From the NCBI RefSeq assembly GCF_902497555.1, contig NZ_CABVGP010000002.1, forward strand, positions 322,501 through 386,500: DNA of 64,000 nucleotides. Direction: 5' to 3'. How positions within the stretch are numbered: position 1 is the first letter of the stretch; every line of letters begins with the position of its first letter. Under the pieces are notes generated by a model. The model saw only the letters and a list, made by a program, of their open reading frames with translations. It did no database searches and was not told the DNA's origin. Source of the DNA: Amycolatopsis camponoti. Lineage in GTDB: Bacteria; Actinomycetota; Actinomycetes; Mycobacteriales; Pseudonocardiaceae. This document shows positions 16,163 through 25,029 of this stretch, piece by piece. The position numbers and the translations under genes were made by a program.

Positions 16163-16208
16163 ATGTCAGGTTCCTGACATGCACCACTGTATGTCAGGAA
16201 CCTGACAT
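16163..16208. promoter_or_regulatory. Paired palindromic operators upstream of the VOC gene
   Basis: ATGTCAGGTTCCTGACAT (16163-16180) and ATGTCAGGAACCTGACAT (16191-16208) are two 18-bp palindromes with identical 8-bp arms, 28 bp centre to centre. ATGT...ACAT ends resemble PadR-type operators, though other winged-helix repressors also fit. No matching regulator gene is adjacent. Confidence 0.8.
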
Positions 16209-16309
16209 AGGTCAAGTCTCGCCGAACCGGCCACGCGGGCGTCGTGACCGCCTAGGATCGGCGCAGCCCGGACGCCGCGAGGTCCGGCGGAGACCGGTGG
16301 AGGGCAGGC

Positions 16310-16768
16310 ATGTCACCCTTGACGTTGACGAGCATCGAGATCGTCCCGCGCGTGCTCCAGCTCGTCGTGGGCCTGCTCGGCTTGATCTTTTCGATCAAGG
16401 GGCGGTCCCGGGGAGTCTCCGGCCTCATGGTGGCCGCATTCGTCATCATGCTGGCCACGACGGCGGCGGGCATCGCGTGGCAGTTCGTGTCGTTGAACGC
16501 GCCGTCGTGGAGCAGGGCCAGTCACCTCAGCATCGACGACATTCAGCTGATTTTCTTGGCGGTGGGCATTCCGCTCGACACCGCCGCGGTGCTGTCGTGG
16601 CTCTTGGTCGCGCTCGCGGTCGTCAAGAGCAGCCGCCCGCCCCGGCCGTATCCGGGGCCGGTCGGCTACCCGATGGCGCCGCAGCCGGGTTTCGCGAGTC
16701 CTCAGCCCGGCTACGCGCAGCCCGGTTATCCGCAGCCCGGTCCGCAAAGCCAGCAGCCGCCAGGCTAG
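16310..16768 (+). CDS. Small membrane protein with PQPGY-repeat tail
   Basis: 152 residues, unrecognised. Three hydrophobic segments (VPRVLQLVVGLLGLIFSI, SGLMVAAFVIMLATTAAGIAW, DTAAVLSWLLVALAVV) are followed by a cytoplasmic Pro/Gly/Tyr/Gln-rich tail with repeats of QPGY/QPGF. Such tails occur in many actinobacterial membrane proteins and probably mediate protein contacts. GGAGGG precedes ATG 16310. No operon partner. Confidence 0.75.
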   Translation: MSPLTLTSIEIVPRVLQLVVGLLGLIFSIKGRSRGVSGLMVAAFVIMLATTAAGIAWQFVSLNAPSWSRASHLSIDDIQLIFLAVGIPLDTAAVLSWLLVALAVVKSSRPPRPYPGPVGYPMAPQPGFASPQPGYAQPGYPQPGPQSQQPPG

Positions 16769-16781
16769 CGGTGCCGGGGGC

Positions 16782-17309
16782 TCACAAGGGGTCGTACTCG
16801 TCGCCGTTTTCGTTGAGCAGCACGTATCCGGGTGACAGTTCGGTCAGGCACCTGCTCAGCGACGCCAGCAGTTCTTCGACGGAGACCTGGTCGAGGTCCA
16901 GCTCCGAGATGACCTCGGCGCCGAGCTGGTCGATCCGCGGCTCGTCCGCCCTCAGCTCGGCGTAAGAAGCTTCGAAGGAGGCGCGCATCGCGTCGGTGTC
17001 AGGTGCGTCCGCCACGACGTCCTGCCAGGTCGGCACCCCGACGACCAGCCGAATCGTGGCGTCCAGGTCGGCGGCGACGATCCCCGCGGTGCCCTCGGAG
17101 CCGGCGTAGAGCACGGGGCCGTCGTCGCACACGAAGAACGTCCCGCCCGAGGCATCGCCGGCGACGGCGCGCAACTCGCCGCCCGATGCCAATCGCACCG
17201 GCTCGACGGGATCGAGGCGGGCGATGTCGAAGTCGAAAACGTCCGCCAGCAACGCGGCGGCGCGGGAATTCTCGCGGATGCGATCGACCATGGCGAGACG
17301 ATAGCCCAT
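16782..17309 (-). CDS. Unrecognised acidic cytoplasmic protein
   Basis: 175 residues (169 if the second ATG at 17291 is used). Strongly acidic with ordered alpha/beta pattern: DVFDFDIARLDPVEPVRLASGG, FFVCDDGPVLYAGSEGTAGIVAADLDATIRLVVGVPTWQDVV, and a helical C-terminus ending LLNENGDEYDPL. This pattern resembles SUKH/SMI1-type or similar immunity-like proteins but no defining motif is visible. No signal peptide or membrane segment. Neighbours give no clue. Confidence 0.7.
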   Translation of the reverse strand: MGYRLAMVDRIRENSRAAALLADVFDFDIARLDPVEPVRLASGGELRAVAGDASGGTFFVCDDGPVLYAGSEGTAGIVAADLDATIRLVVGVPTWQDVVADAPDTDAMRASFEASYAELRADEPRIDQLGAEVISELDLDQVSVEELLASLSRCLTELSPGYVLLNENGDEYDPL

Positions 17310-17344
17310 GTGCCGTCAGGGAAAGAGCGGCTCGGCGCCGAAGG

Positions 17345-18527
<1,183 letters not shown>

Positions 18528-18610
18528 ACAGCTGACGAAGATGCGACGTGTCGTGATTCGGACGCCTCCGCCCTAGTGACGGATGACGGCGGCGGGGCGA
18601 GCCTGGTGCG

Positions 18611-21600
18611 ATGCACTGGAGATCATCTGTTCTGGTCCTGACCTGCGTCGGCACCCTCGTCGCGGGCACCGCCGGAGCCGCGGACGCGGCCCCCGGCCCG
18701 ACGGCGGCACCGTCACCCGCGGCCACCGAACGTCATTCGGTCACCCTGCTCACCGGTGACGTCGTCCAGGTCGAACGGCAGCCCGGTGGCAAGCAGGCCG
18801 CCACCGTCCAGCCCGCGCCCGGCCGCGAGAAGATCCGGTTCCACCAGCAGGAGGTCGACGGCCACCTCAGCGTCTTCCCCGAGGACGTCGCGCCGCGGCT
18901 GGGCTCGAAGCAGGTCGACCGGACCCTGTTCGACGTCACCGAGCTGATCGCCGAGGGGTACGCCGACGAGCAGTCGAAGACCCTCCCGCTGATCCTCACC
19001 TACCGCAAGGGCGCGGACCTCCGCGCCAAGGAAGCCGCCCCGGCCGCCGCCGAGCTGGGCGCGACGCTGACCAGCGTCAACGGCCGTTCCGCGCGGGCCA
19101 GCAAGGCCGACGCCGGCGCGTTCTGGACCTCGTCGGCGGGCAGCGCGATCGAGCGGATCTCCCTGGACCGCAAGGTCCGTGCCTCCCTCGACCGCAGCGT
19201 CCCGCAGATCGGCGCGCCCGAGGCGTGGGCCGCGGGCTACGACGGCACCGGCACCACGGTCGCGGTGCTCGACACCGGCTACGACCCCACCCACCCCGAC
19301 CTGGCCGGCCGCGTGCAGGAGGCGGTCAACTTCACGACCAGCCCCGACACCACCGACCACTTCGGCCACGGCACGCACGTCGCCTCGACGATCGCGGGCT
19401 CCGGCGCCGCCTCGGGCGGCCGGCTCAAGGGTGCCGCGCCGGGCGCGAAACTGCTCGTCGGCAAGGTGCTCGACGACGACGGCTTCGGCTACGAGTCCTG
19501 GGTCCTCGCCGGGATGGAGTGGGCGGCGCACTCCGGCGCCAAGGCGGTCAACATGAGCCTCGGTGGCGGCCCGACCGACGGCACCGACGAGCTCAGCCTC
19601 GGTCTCGACGCGCTCAGCGCGCAGACCGGCACGCTCTTCGTGGTGGCCGGCGGCAACGACGGCGAACAAGGCGCCTACACGATCGGCTCGCCGGGCACCG
19701 CCGAAGCCGCGCTGACCGTCGGCGCGGTCGGCCGGGACGAGAGCCTGGCGTCGTTCTCCAGCCGCGGCCCGCGCCTGGGCGACAACGCCGTCAAGCCGGA
19801 CATCACCGCGCCCGGCGTCGGCATCGTCGCCGCGCGCGCCGCGGGGACCGCCATGGGCGACGTCGTCGACGACCACTACACCGCCGCTTCCGGCACCTCG
19901 ATGGCGACGCCGCACGTCGCGGGTGCGGTGGCGATCCTCGCCCAGCAGCACCCCGATTGGACGGGCCGCCGGCTCAAGGACGCGCTGGCCAGCACGTCCC
20001 TGACCGCCCCCGGGCGTTCGGTGTTCGAGCAGGGCGGCGGCCGGGTCGACGTGGCCCGCGCGGTGAAGCAGAAGGTGTTCGCCACCGGCACGCTCGACCT
20101 CGGCGCGGTCGAGGACGGCAAGGCACCGGTGTCCAAGCAGGTCACTTACACCAACGCCGGCACCACGCCGGTCTCGCTGAAGCTCGCCCTCGACGCCAAG
20201 TCCCTGGCCGGCGTCCCCGCCGCCGACGGGATCCGGCTCGGCAAATCCACTGTGGACGTTCCGGCCGGCGGAAGCACGACGGTGACGATCACCGGCGACC
20301 CGGCGAAACTCGCGCCGGGCACCTACAGCGGACGGCTCACCGCGACCGCGGACGGCGTGGTGGTGCACACCTCGCTCGGCGCGGACAAGACCGCGCCGAA
20401 GCACAAGGTCACCCTCACCGCGCTCGACCTGCAGGGCAAGCCCACCGTCGCGCCGTGGCTGCTGATGTACGGCGAGGACTACCGCTTCGACGTCAACACC
20501 TGGCTGGGCGGCGACAGCCTGACGGTCGAGCTCGGCGCGGGCGTGTACTACCTGACCGCCGAGGTCGACGGGACCCGGGACGGCCTCACCGCCACCCAGG
20601 TCGTCCTGCCGGAGCTGCGGATCACCGGCGACACGACCGTCGTGCTGGACGCCCGCAAGGCGGTGAAGGTGGACATCCAGACCCCGCAACCGTCCGAACA
20701 GGCCGGGATCTGGAGCTACTACACCTACCGGGAACTCGGCCCGCGCAAGATCGCGAACTACGCCATGCAGTTCGACTACACCCGCGAACTCCGCGTCACC
20801 CCGACCCCGAAGGTGACCACCGGCGCCTTCGAGTTCGGGTCCCGCTGGTCGAGGATCGCACCGCCGTTGACGGTGAACGTCCTGGGCGGCCGTGACGCGC
20901 TGACGAACCGCTACCTCGCCGGGTCACCCAAGCTGGACGGCCGGCGGCTGCTGCAAGCCGTCTCCGCGGGGCACGGCAAACCGGGGGACTTCGAGAACGT
21001 GCGCGGGAAGGCCGCGATCGTCGACCCGGACCCGGCGGACTACAACCGCGACGAGGTCTCCCGCGCCGCCGCGGACGCCGGGGCGGCGATCGTCTTCATC
21101 GTCGTGCCGGACGGCTGGGGGACCGCCTCGGTGCCGTCGATCAGCGCGGCGCCCAACCTGGCGATCCCGACCGTCCAGCTCGACCGGGACCAGGGGCTCG
21201 CGCTGCTGGACCGGATCAAGCGGTTCCCGGCTTTCTTGAGCCTGCAGGGGATCGCGGTCAGCCCGTACCTCTACGACGTGGTGCAGACCGAGCGCGACCG
21301 GATTCCCGACAAGCCCGTCCACCGGGTCACCGCGGCGAACACCGCGACCGTCACCACTCACTACCGGCAGGCCGGCAGCGGCGGTGAGGCGAAGGAACAG
21401 CGGTTCGCGTGGAAGCCGTGGCAGGACTTCGCCGTCAACGAGTACCAGCGGTACGTGGCGACGCCGTCGACCCGGGAGGAGTACGTCAGCTCGGGGGACA
21501 TCCTGTGGCAGCACCGGGTCAAGCACGGCCTGGTCTGGGACGAGATGTCGCCGCTCGACGGCGGCATGACCGCGGCGCCGCGCACCTACACGGGCAAGGA

Positions 21601-22306
21601 AAACCTGACCGAGGACTGGTTCGCGCCGGTCGTCCGGCCCGCCATCCCGCGGGGCGTGCCGGGCATGGACTCGACCCGTGACGGCGACAGCCTCCGGATC
21701 CGGATCCCGGAGTTCGTCGACAGCCAGGCCGGGCACTACGGCTTCAACGAAGGCGACGACCAGGCCGCGCCGGCCACCACGTCGGCGAAGCTGTTCCGGG
21801 ACGGCAAGCTCGTGTCGGAGCAGCCCTACGCGTGGGGCACCTTCCCCGCCGGCGCGGACCCGGCGACCTACCGGCTCGACCTGTCGGTGCGGCGCGATTC
21901 GCCGGAGTGGCTGTTCGGTACCAGCACGCAGACGTCGTGGACGTTCCGCTCGGCAAGATCGGCGGCACCGGCGCTGCTTCCGTTGCTGCAGCTGGACTAC
22001 GCGGTGGACGCCGACTCCGGCAACCGGCTCCCGGCCGGCCGCCGGGCCGGGATCGGGCTGACCGCGCGGTTCCAGGACGGGATGGCCGCGCCGGACGTGC
22101 GGTCGATGAAGGCCTGGGCGTCCTACGACGACGGCAAGACCTGGCGCGCCGTCGACGTCAAACGCACCGGGAAGTCCTACGAGGCCACGATCGACCACCC
22201 GTCGCTCGGGGCCACGAACAAGTACGTCGCGGTGCGGGTGCAGGCCACCGACAGCGCGGGCAACGCCGTGGACCAGACGGTGCTGCGGGCGTACGGGCTG
22301 CGCTAG
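18611..22306 (+). CDS. Secreted subtilisin-family serine protease (S8)
   Basis: 1231-residue exported protease. Signal peptide 1-~27 (SSVLVLTCVGTLVAGTAGAADA). A propeptide-like region (~40-195) precedes the catalytic domain: Asp221 in VAVLDTGYD, His253 in FGHGTHVAS and Ser430 in AASGTSMATPH. Asn in VVAGGND forms the oxyanion hole. A ~750-residue beta-rich C-terminus includes a PA-type inserted segment (KAAIVDPDPADYN...IPTVQLDRDQGLALL) and fibronectin-like sandwiches. It probably digests extracellular protein. Monocistronic; the stop overlaps the convergent regulator by 4 bp. Confidence 0.93.
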   Translation: MHWRSSVLVLTCVGTLVAGTAGAADAAPGPTAAPSPAATERHSVTLLTGDVVQVERQPGGKQAATVQPAPGREKIRFHQQEVDGHLSVFPEDVAPRLGSKQVDRTLFDVTELIAEGYADEQSKTLPLILTYRKGADLRAKEAAPAAAELGATLTSVNGRSARASKADAGAFWTSSAGSAIERISLDRKVRASLDRSVPQIGAPEAWAAGYDGTGTTVAVLDTGYDPTHPDLAGRVQEAVNFTTSPDTTDHFGHGTHVASTIAGSGAASGGRLKGAAPGAKLLVGKVLDDDGFGYESWVLAGMEWAAHSGAKAVNMSLGGGPTDGTDELSLGLDALSAQTGTLFVVAGGNDGEQGAYTIGSPGTAEAALTVGAVGRDESLASFSSRGPRLGDNAVKPDITAPGVGIVAARAAGTAMGDVVDDHYTAASGTSMATPHVAGAVAILAQQHPDWTGRRLKDALASTSLTAPGRSVFEQGGGRVDVARAVKQKVFATGTLDLGAVEDGKAPVSKQVTYTNAGTTPVSLKLALDAKSLAGVPAADGIRLGKSTVDVPAGGSTTVTITGDPAKLAPGTYSGRLTATADGVVVHTSLGADKTAPKHKVTLTALDLQGKPTVAPWLLMYGEDYRFDVNTWLGGDSLTVELGAGVYYLTAEVDGTRDGLTATQVVLPELRITGDTTVVLDARKAVKVDIQTPQPSEQAGIWSYYTYRELGPRKIANYAMQFDYTRELRVTPTPKVTTGAFEFGSRWSRIAPPLTVNVLGGRDALTNRYLAGSPKLDGRRLLQAVSAGHGKPGDFENVRGKAAIVDPDPADYNRDEVSRAAADAGAAIVFIVVPDGWGTASVPSISAAPNLAIPTVQLDRDQGLALLDRIKRFPAFLSLQGIAVSPYLYDVVQTERDRIPDKPVHRVTAANTATVTTHYRQAGSGGEAKEQRFAWKPWQDFAVNEYQRYVATPSTREEYVSSGDILWQHRVKHGLVWDEMSPLDGGMTAAPRTYTGKENLTEDWFAPVVRPAIPRGVPGMDSTRDGDSLRIRIPEFVDSQAGHYGFNEGDDQAAPATTSAKLFRDGKLVSEQPYAWGTFPAGADPATYRLDLSVRRDSPEWLFGTSTQTSWTFRSARSAAPALLPLLQLDYAVDADSGNRLPAGRRAGIGLTARFQDGMAAPDVRSMKAWASYDDGKTWRAVDVKRTGKSYEATIDHPSLGATNKYVAVRVQATDSAGNAVDQTVLRAYGLR

Positions 22307-23331
22307 CCGGTTTCGCTCAGGGGCTCCGGGTGCCTCCCGCCGGTTCGCGGCAGGAGGTGCCCGGGGCTCGGCTCGTCCAGCCAGCCGAGCTTGCTGGCCT
22401 GCCAGGCCAGCTGCATCCGGGTGCGGGCGTTGACCCGGCGCATCAGGTCCTGCAGGCGCCGCTGGACGGTCCGGTAGCTGACGTCGAGCTGGGTCGCGAT
22501 CGACTTGTCGCTGACGCCGCCGATGAGCAGGGACAGCAGCCGCCGCTCGTCGGGGTCGAGGTGGCTCGTGGGCGCGGTGTCGCCGATCCGCAGCGGCGAC
22601 GCGCGTTCCCAGTAGACCTCGAACAACGCGACCAGCGCGGACAGCAGGCTGCTTTCCCGGACGAGCGCGGCGGTGGGTTCGCCCGTGCTGTCGTGGCTGA
22701 CCAGCGGGCACAGCGCCACCCGGCGGTCGGAGATGGCCAGGCGTACGGGCAGTTTCGAGATCGAGCGGGCGATCTCGCCACCCTCGATGCCCTCCAGGAC
22801 GTTGACGATCCGGCCGGGTTCCTCGAGCAGGCCGGTCTCGTAGATCACGCGGTACCGCACGCCGCGGGCCTGCGCCAGCGCCTCTTCGACGTTCTCCGAC
22901 GCCGCCATCGCGACGTTGCCCTCCAGGCAGAACCACAGCGACTCTTCGCGGGCGCCGCGCTGGATGGCCAGTGCCTGCCGCCGGATCGCGTCGACCCCGG
23001 TGATGACCTCGACGAGCTGCGCGGAGTCCCGTCGCCGCGCGCTGCCGCGGTACTCCTCGGCGAGCTGGGTCACCGCGGCCCTGGCGGCCTCCAGCCTCTC
23101 CTGGCCGTGCACCAGCAGCGGGCCGAGCGAGACGTCCGGTGGCGCGGACACGTAGTGCCCGTCGGCCCGGTTGACGAGCCCCTTCGCCAGCAGGACCTCC
23201 AGGATCGGCTCCACCTCGCCGCGGCCCACGCCGAGCTTGCCCGCGATCTCGCCGGGCGCGGTCCGGTATCCGCCGACGACCACGCGGTAGACCCGTTCTT
23301 CGTCGGGAGTCATGCCCAGCGCTTCCAGCAC
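22303..23331 (-). CDS. TrmB-like N-domain plus LuxR-type HTH regulator
   Basis: 342 residues. The N-terminus is a winged helix of TrmB type (ALGMTPDEERVYRVVVGGYRTAPGEIAGKLGVGRGEVEPILEVLLAKGLV). A central effector region follows. The C-terminal LuxR/GerE helix-turn-helix reads LDPDERRLLSLLIGGVSDKSIATQLDVSYRTVQRRLQDLMRRVNARTRMQLAWQA. GGAGG is 5 nt from GTG 23331. This architecture is common in actinomycetes and often controls secreted products; the adjacent protease is a plausible but unproven target. Confidence 0.85.
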   Translation of the reverse strand: MLEALGMTPDEERVYRVVVGGYRTAPGEIAGKLGVGRGEVEPILEVLLAKGLVNRADGHYVSAPPDVSLGPLLVHGQERLEAARAAVTQLAEEYRGSARRRDSAQLVEVITGVDAIRRQALAIQRGAREESLWFCLEGNVAMAASENVEEALAQARGVRYRVIYETGLLEEPGRIVNVLEGIEGGEIARSISKLPVRLAISDRRVALCPLVSHDSTGEPTAALVRESSLLSALVALFEVYWERASPLRIGDTAPTSHLDPDERRLLSLLIGGVSDKSIATQLDVSYRTVQRRLQDLMRRVNARTRMQLAWQASKLGWLDEPSPGHLLPRTGGRHPEPLSETG

Positions 23332-23479
23332 AGTGCCTCCTAGCCACGCGGCCCCAGGGTCTCCATCGGCGTTGACGGCTCGTTGACAACGTACAACGCG
23401 GGTGCGGGCCGGGAACGGACGGCGGGAGGACGCCGTGGCACACTTCGTTGACCATGAGGCCGGCCAGGGGGTGTGACGC

Positions 23480-24088
23480 GTGACCGATCGGCCGGCCAGG
23501 CGAACGCAGGAGCAGCGACGCGCCGAGGCCGAACGGCGCGTGCTGGACGCGGCGATGGCGCTCATCGCGCGCAGCGGGTCCCGAGCCGTCACGCTCGCCG
23601 AGGTCGGGGAGGCCGCCGGGTACAGCCGCGGCATCGTCTACCACCACTTCGGCAGCCGGGAGCGGCTGCTGGAAGCCGTGGTCGACGAGGCACAGCGGTT
23701 CGACGTCCCCGCCTACCAGGGCGACGGCCTGGACCACCTGGTGCGGATCGTCGAGGCGTACCTGCGCAACGTCGTGCGGCGGACACCGGCGGCGCGCGCG
23801 TTCCTGCAGCTGTGGGGCGAGGCGATCGCGGCCGACCCCGCGCTGGCTCCGCTGTTCGCCCGCCGGGACGCCGACTTCCGGCAGCTCCTGGCCGACGTGG
23901 TCCGCCAGGGCGTCGCCGACGGGTCCGTCCGGCCCGACGCGAACCCGGCCGCGGCCGCCGTGCTGGTCGTCGCCCTGGTCCGCGGTACCGGGCTGCAGCT
24001 CATCGCCCAGCCTCCGGTGCGCAACGTCCCCGCCCTCATCCGGGAAGCGACGCGCTCGGTACGCGCGGCGTTCGCTGTCTCGCCGTAG
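23480..24088 (+). CDS. TetR-family regulator
   Basis: 202 residues. Helix-turn-helix: RRVLDAAMALIARSGSRAVTLAEVGEAAGYSRGIVYHHFGSRERLLEAVV, then the ligand-binding helices. GTG 23480. It is followed after 74 nt by a hydrolase gene with an 18-bp operator-like palindrome between, so the hydrolase is the probable target. Confidence 0.87.
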   Translation: MTDRPARRTQEQRRAEAERRVLDAAMALIARSGSRAVTLAEVGEAAGYSRGIVYHHFGSRERLLEAVVDEAQRFDVPAYQGDGLDHLVRIVEAYLRNVVRRTPAARAFLQLWGEAIAADPALAPLFARRDADFRQLLADVVRQGVADGSVRPDANPAAAAVLVVALVRGTGLQLIAQPPVRNVPALIREATRSVRAAFAVSP

Positions 24089-24131
24089 TTTTCCGGCCGT
24101 GGTCTCCCGCGCCGGCCGCTGCTACACTTAC

Positions 24132-24149
24132 TTGCATACATGCACGCAA
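24132..24149. promoter_or_regulatory. Imperfect palindrome upstream of the hydrolase gene
   Basis: TTGCATACATGCACGCAA is an 18-bp dyad (TTGC...GCAA, central TGCA-like core; 14 of 18 positions symmetric). It lies 13 nt upstream of the hydrolase start and just after the TetR gene. TetR operator candidate. Confidence 0.55.
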
Positions 24150-24162
24150 CTTAGGAGTGATG

Positions 24163-24924
24163 ATGGCTGTTCCCCTGGTACTCGTGCACGGCAATCCGGA
24201 GAGCTCCGGCGTGTGGGGACCGCTGATCGCCGCGCTCGGCCGGGACGACGCGGTGTCGCTGTCCCCGCCCGGCTTCGGGGTGCCGGCGTCGGACGATTTC
24301 CCCGCCACCGTCGAGGGCTACCGCGAGTGGCTCGCCGCGCGGCTGGAGCAGTTCCGGGAACCCGTCGACCTCGTCGGCCACGACTGGGGTGGCGCGCACG
24401 TCGTCCAGATCGCGATGACCCGCCCGGACCTGATCCGCAGCTGGGCGTCGGACGCGCTCGGCCTCTTCGACCCGGGCTACGTCTGGCACCCGCGGGCCCA
24501 GGTGTGGCAGCAGGAGGGGGCGGGCGAGGCCTCGGTGAAGGAGATCTTCAGCGGTACGTTCGAGCAGCGGCTGGCGGTCGTCACCGCGCTCGGGATGACC
24601 GGCCCGTTCGCGGAACGCGTAGCCGCCGGGATGGACGACGGCATGGGGCGGGCGGTGCTCTCGCTGCTGCGGTCGGCGGCCCAGCCGGTGATGGCGGAGG
24701 CGGGCCGCGGCCTCGCGAAGGCACGCCGGCGGCCCGGCCTGGCCCTGGTCGCCCTCGCGGACGCCGAACAAGCCAGTGGAACGCCGGCGCAGCACCGCTC
24801 CGCGGGCGCGGCCGCCGGCGCGGAGATCGCCGAACTGGCCGACGTCGGCCACTGGTGGCCGGTGACGGACCCCCACCGGGTGGCGCGCGCTTTGACGGCG
24901 TTCTGGTCGCGTGTGGACGGTTAG
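24163..24924 (+). CDS. Alpha/beta hydrolase (dehalogenase/epoxide hydrolase-like)
   Basis: 253 residues. The oxyanion segment is LVLVHGNPESSGVWGPL. The nucleophile elbow is VGHDWGGAHV with Asp as nucleophile, which points to haloalkane dehalogenase or epoxide hydrolase chemistry rather than a serine esterase. The catalytic His is probably in ADVGHWWPVTDP. AGGAG is 5 nt before ATG 24163 (2 nt before ATG 24160), deciding the start. Regulated presumably by the upstream TetR. Confidence 0.87.
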   Translation: MAVPLVLVHGNPESSGVWGPLIAALGRDDAVSLSPPGFGVPASDDFPATVEGYREWLAARLEQFREPVDLVGHDWGGAHVVQIAMTRPDLIRSWASDALGLFDPGYVWHPRAQVWQQEGAGEASVKEIFSGTFEQRLAVVTALGMTGPFAERVAAGMDDGMGRAVLSLLRSAAQPVMAEAGRGLAKARRRPGLALVALADAEQASGTPAQHRSAGAAAGAEIAELADVGHWWPVTDPHRVARALTAFWSRVDG

Positions 24925-25029
24925 GGCGCCGTCCGGGAAGACGCGGTGGTCGCGGCACCGAGTCCGACAGCGGCCGTCCCGGCTCGCGCCCGGCGCACCG
25001 AATGGTTCCGGCCGACCTCGATACCGGTC

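Noticed and set aside
13998..16205. A 735-codon plus-strand frame over vanH and its surroundings
   Set aside because: It spans vanH, its promoter and the HPF-like gene in antisense; no domain is visible.
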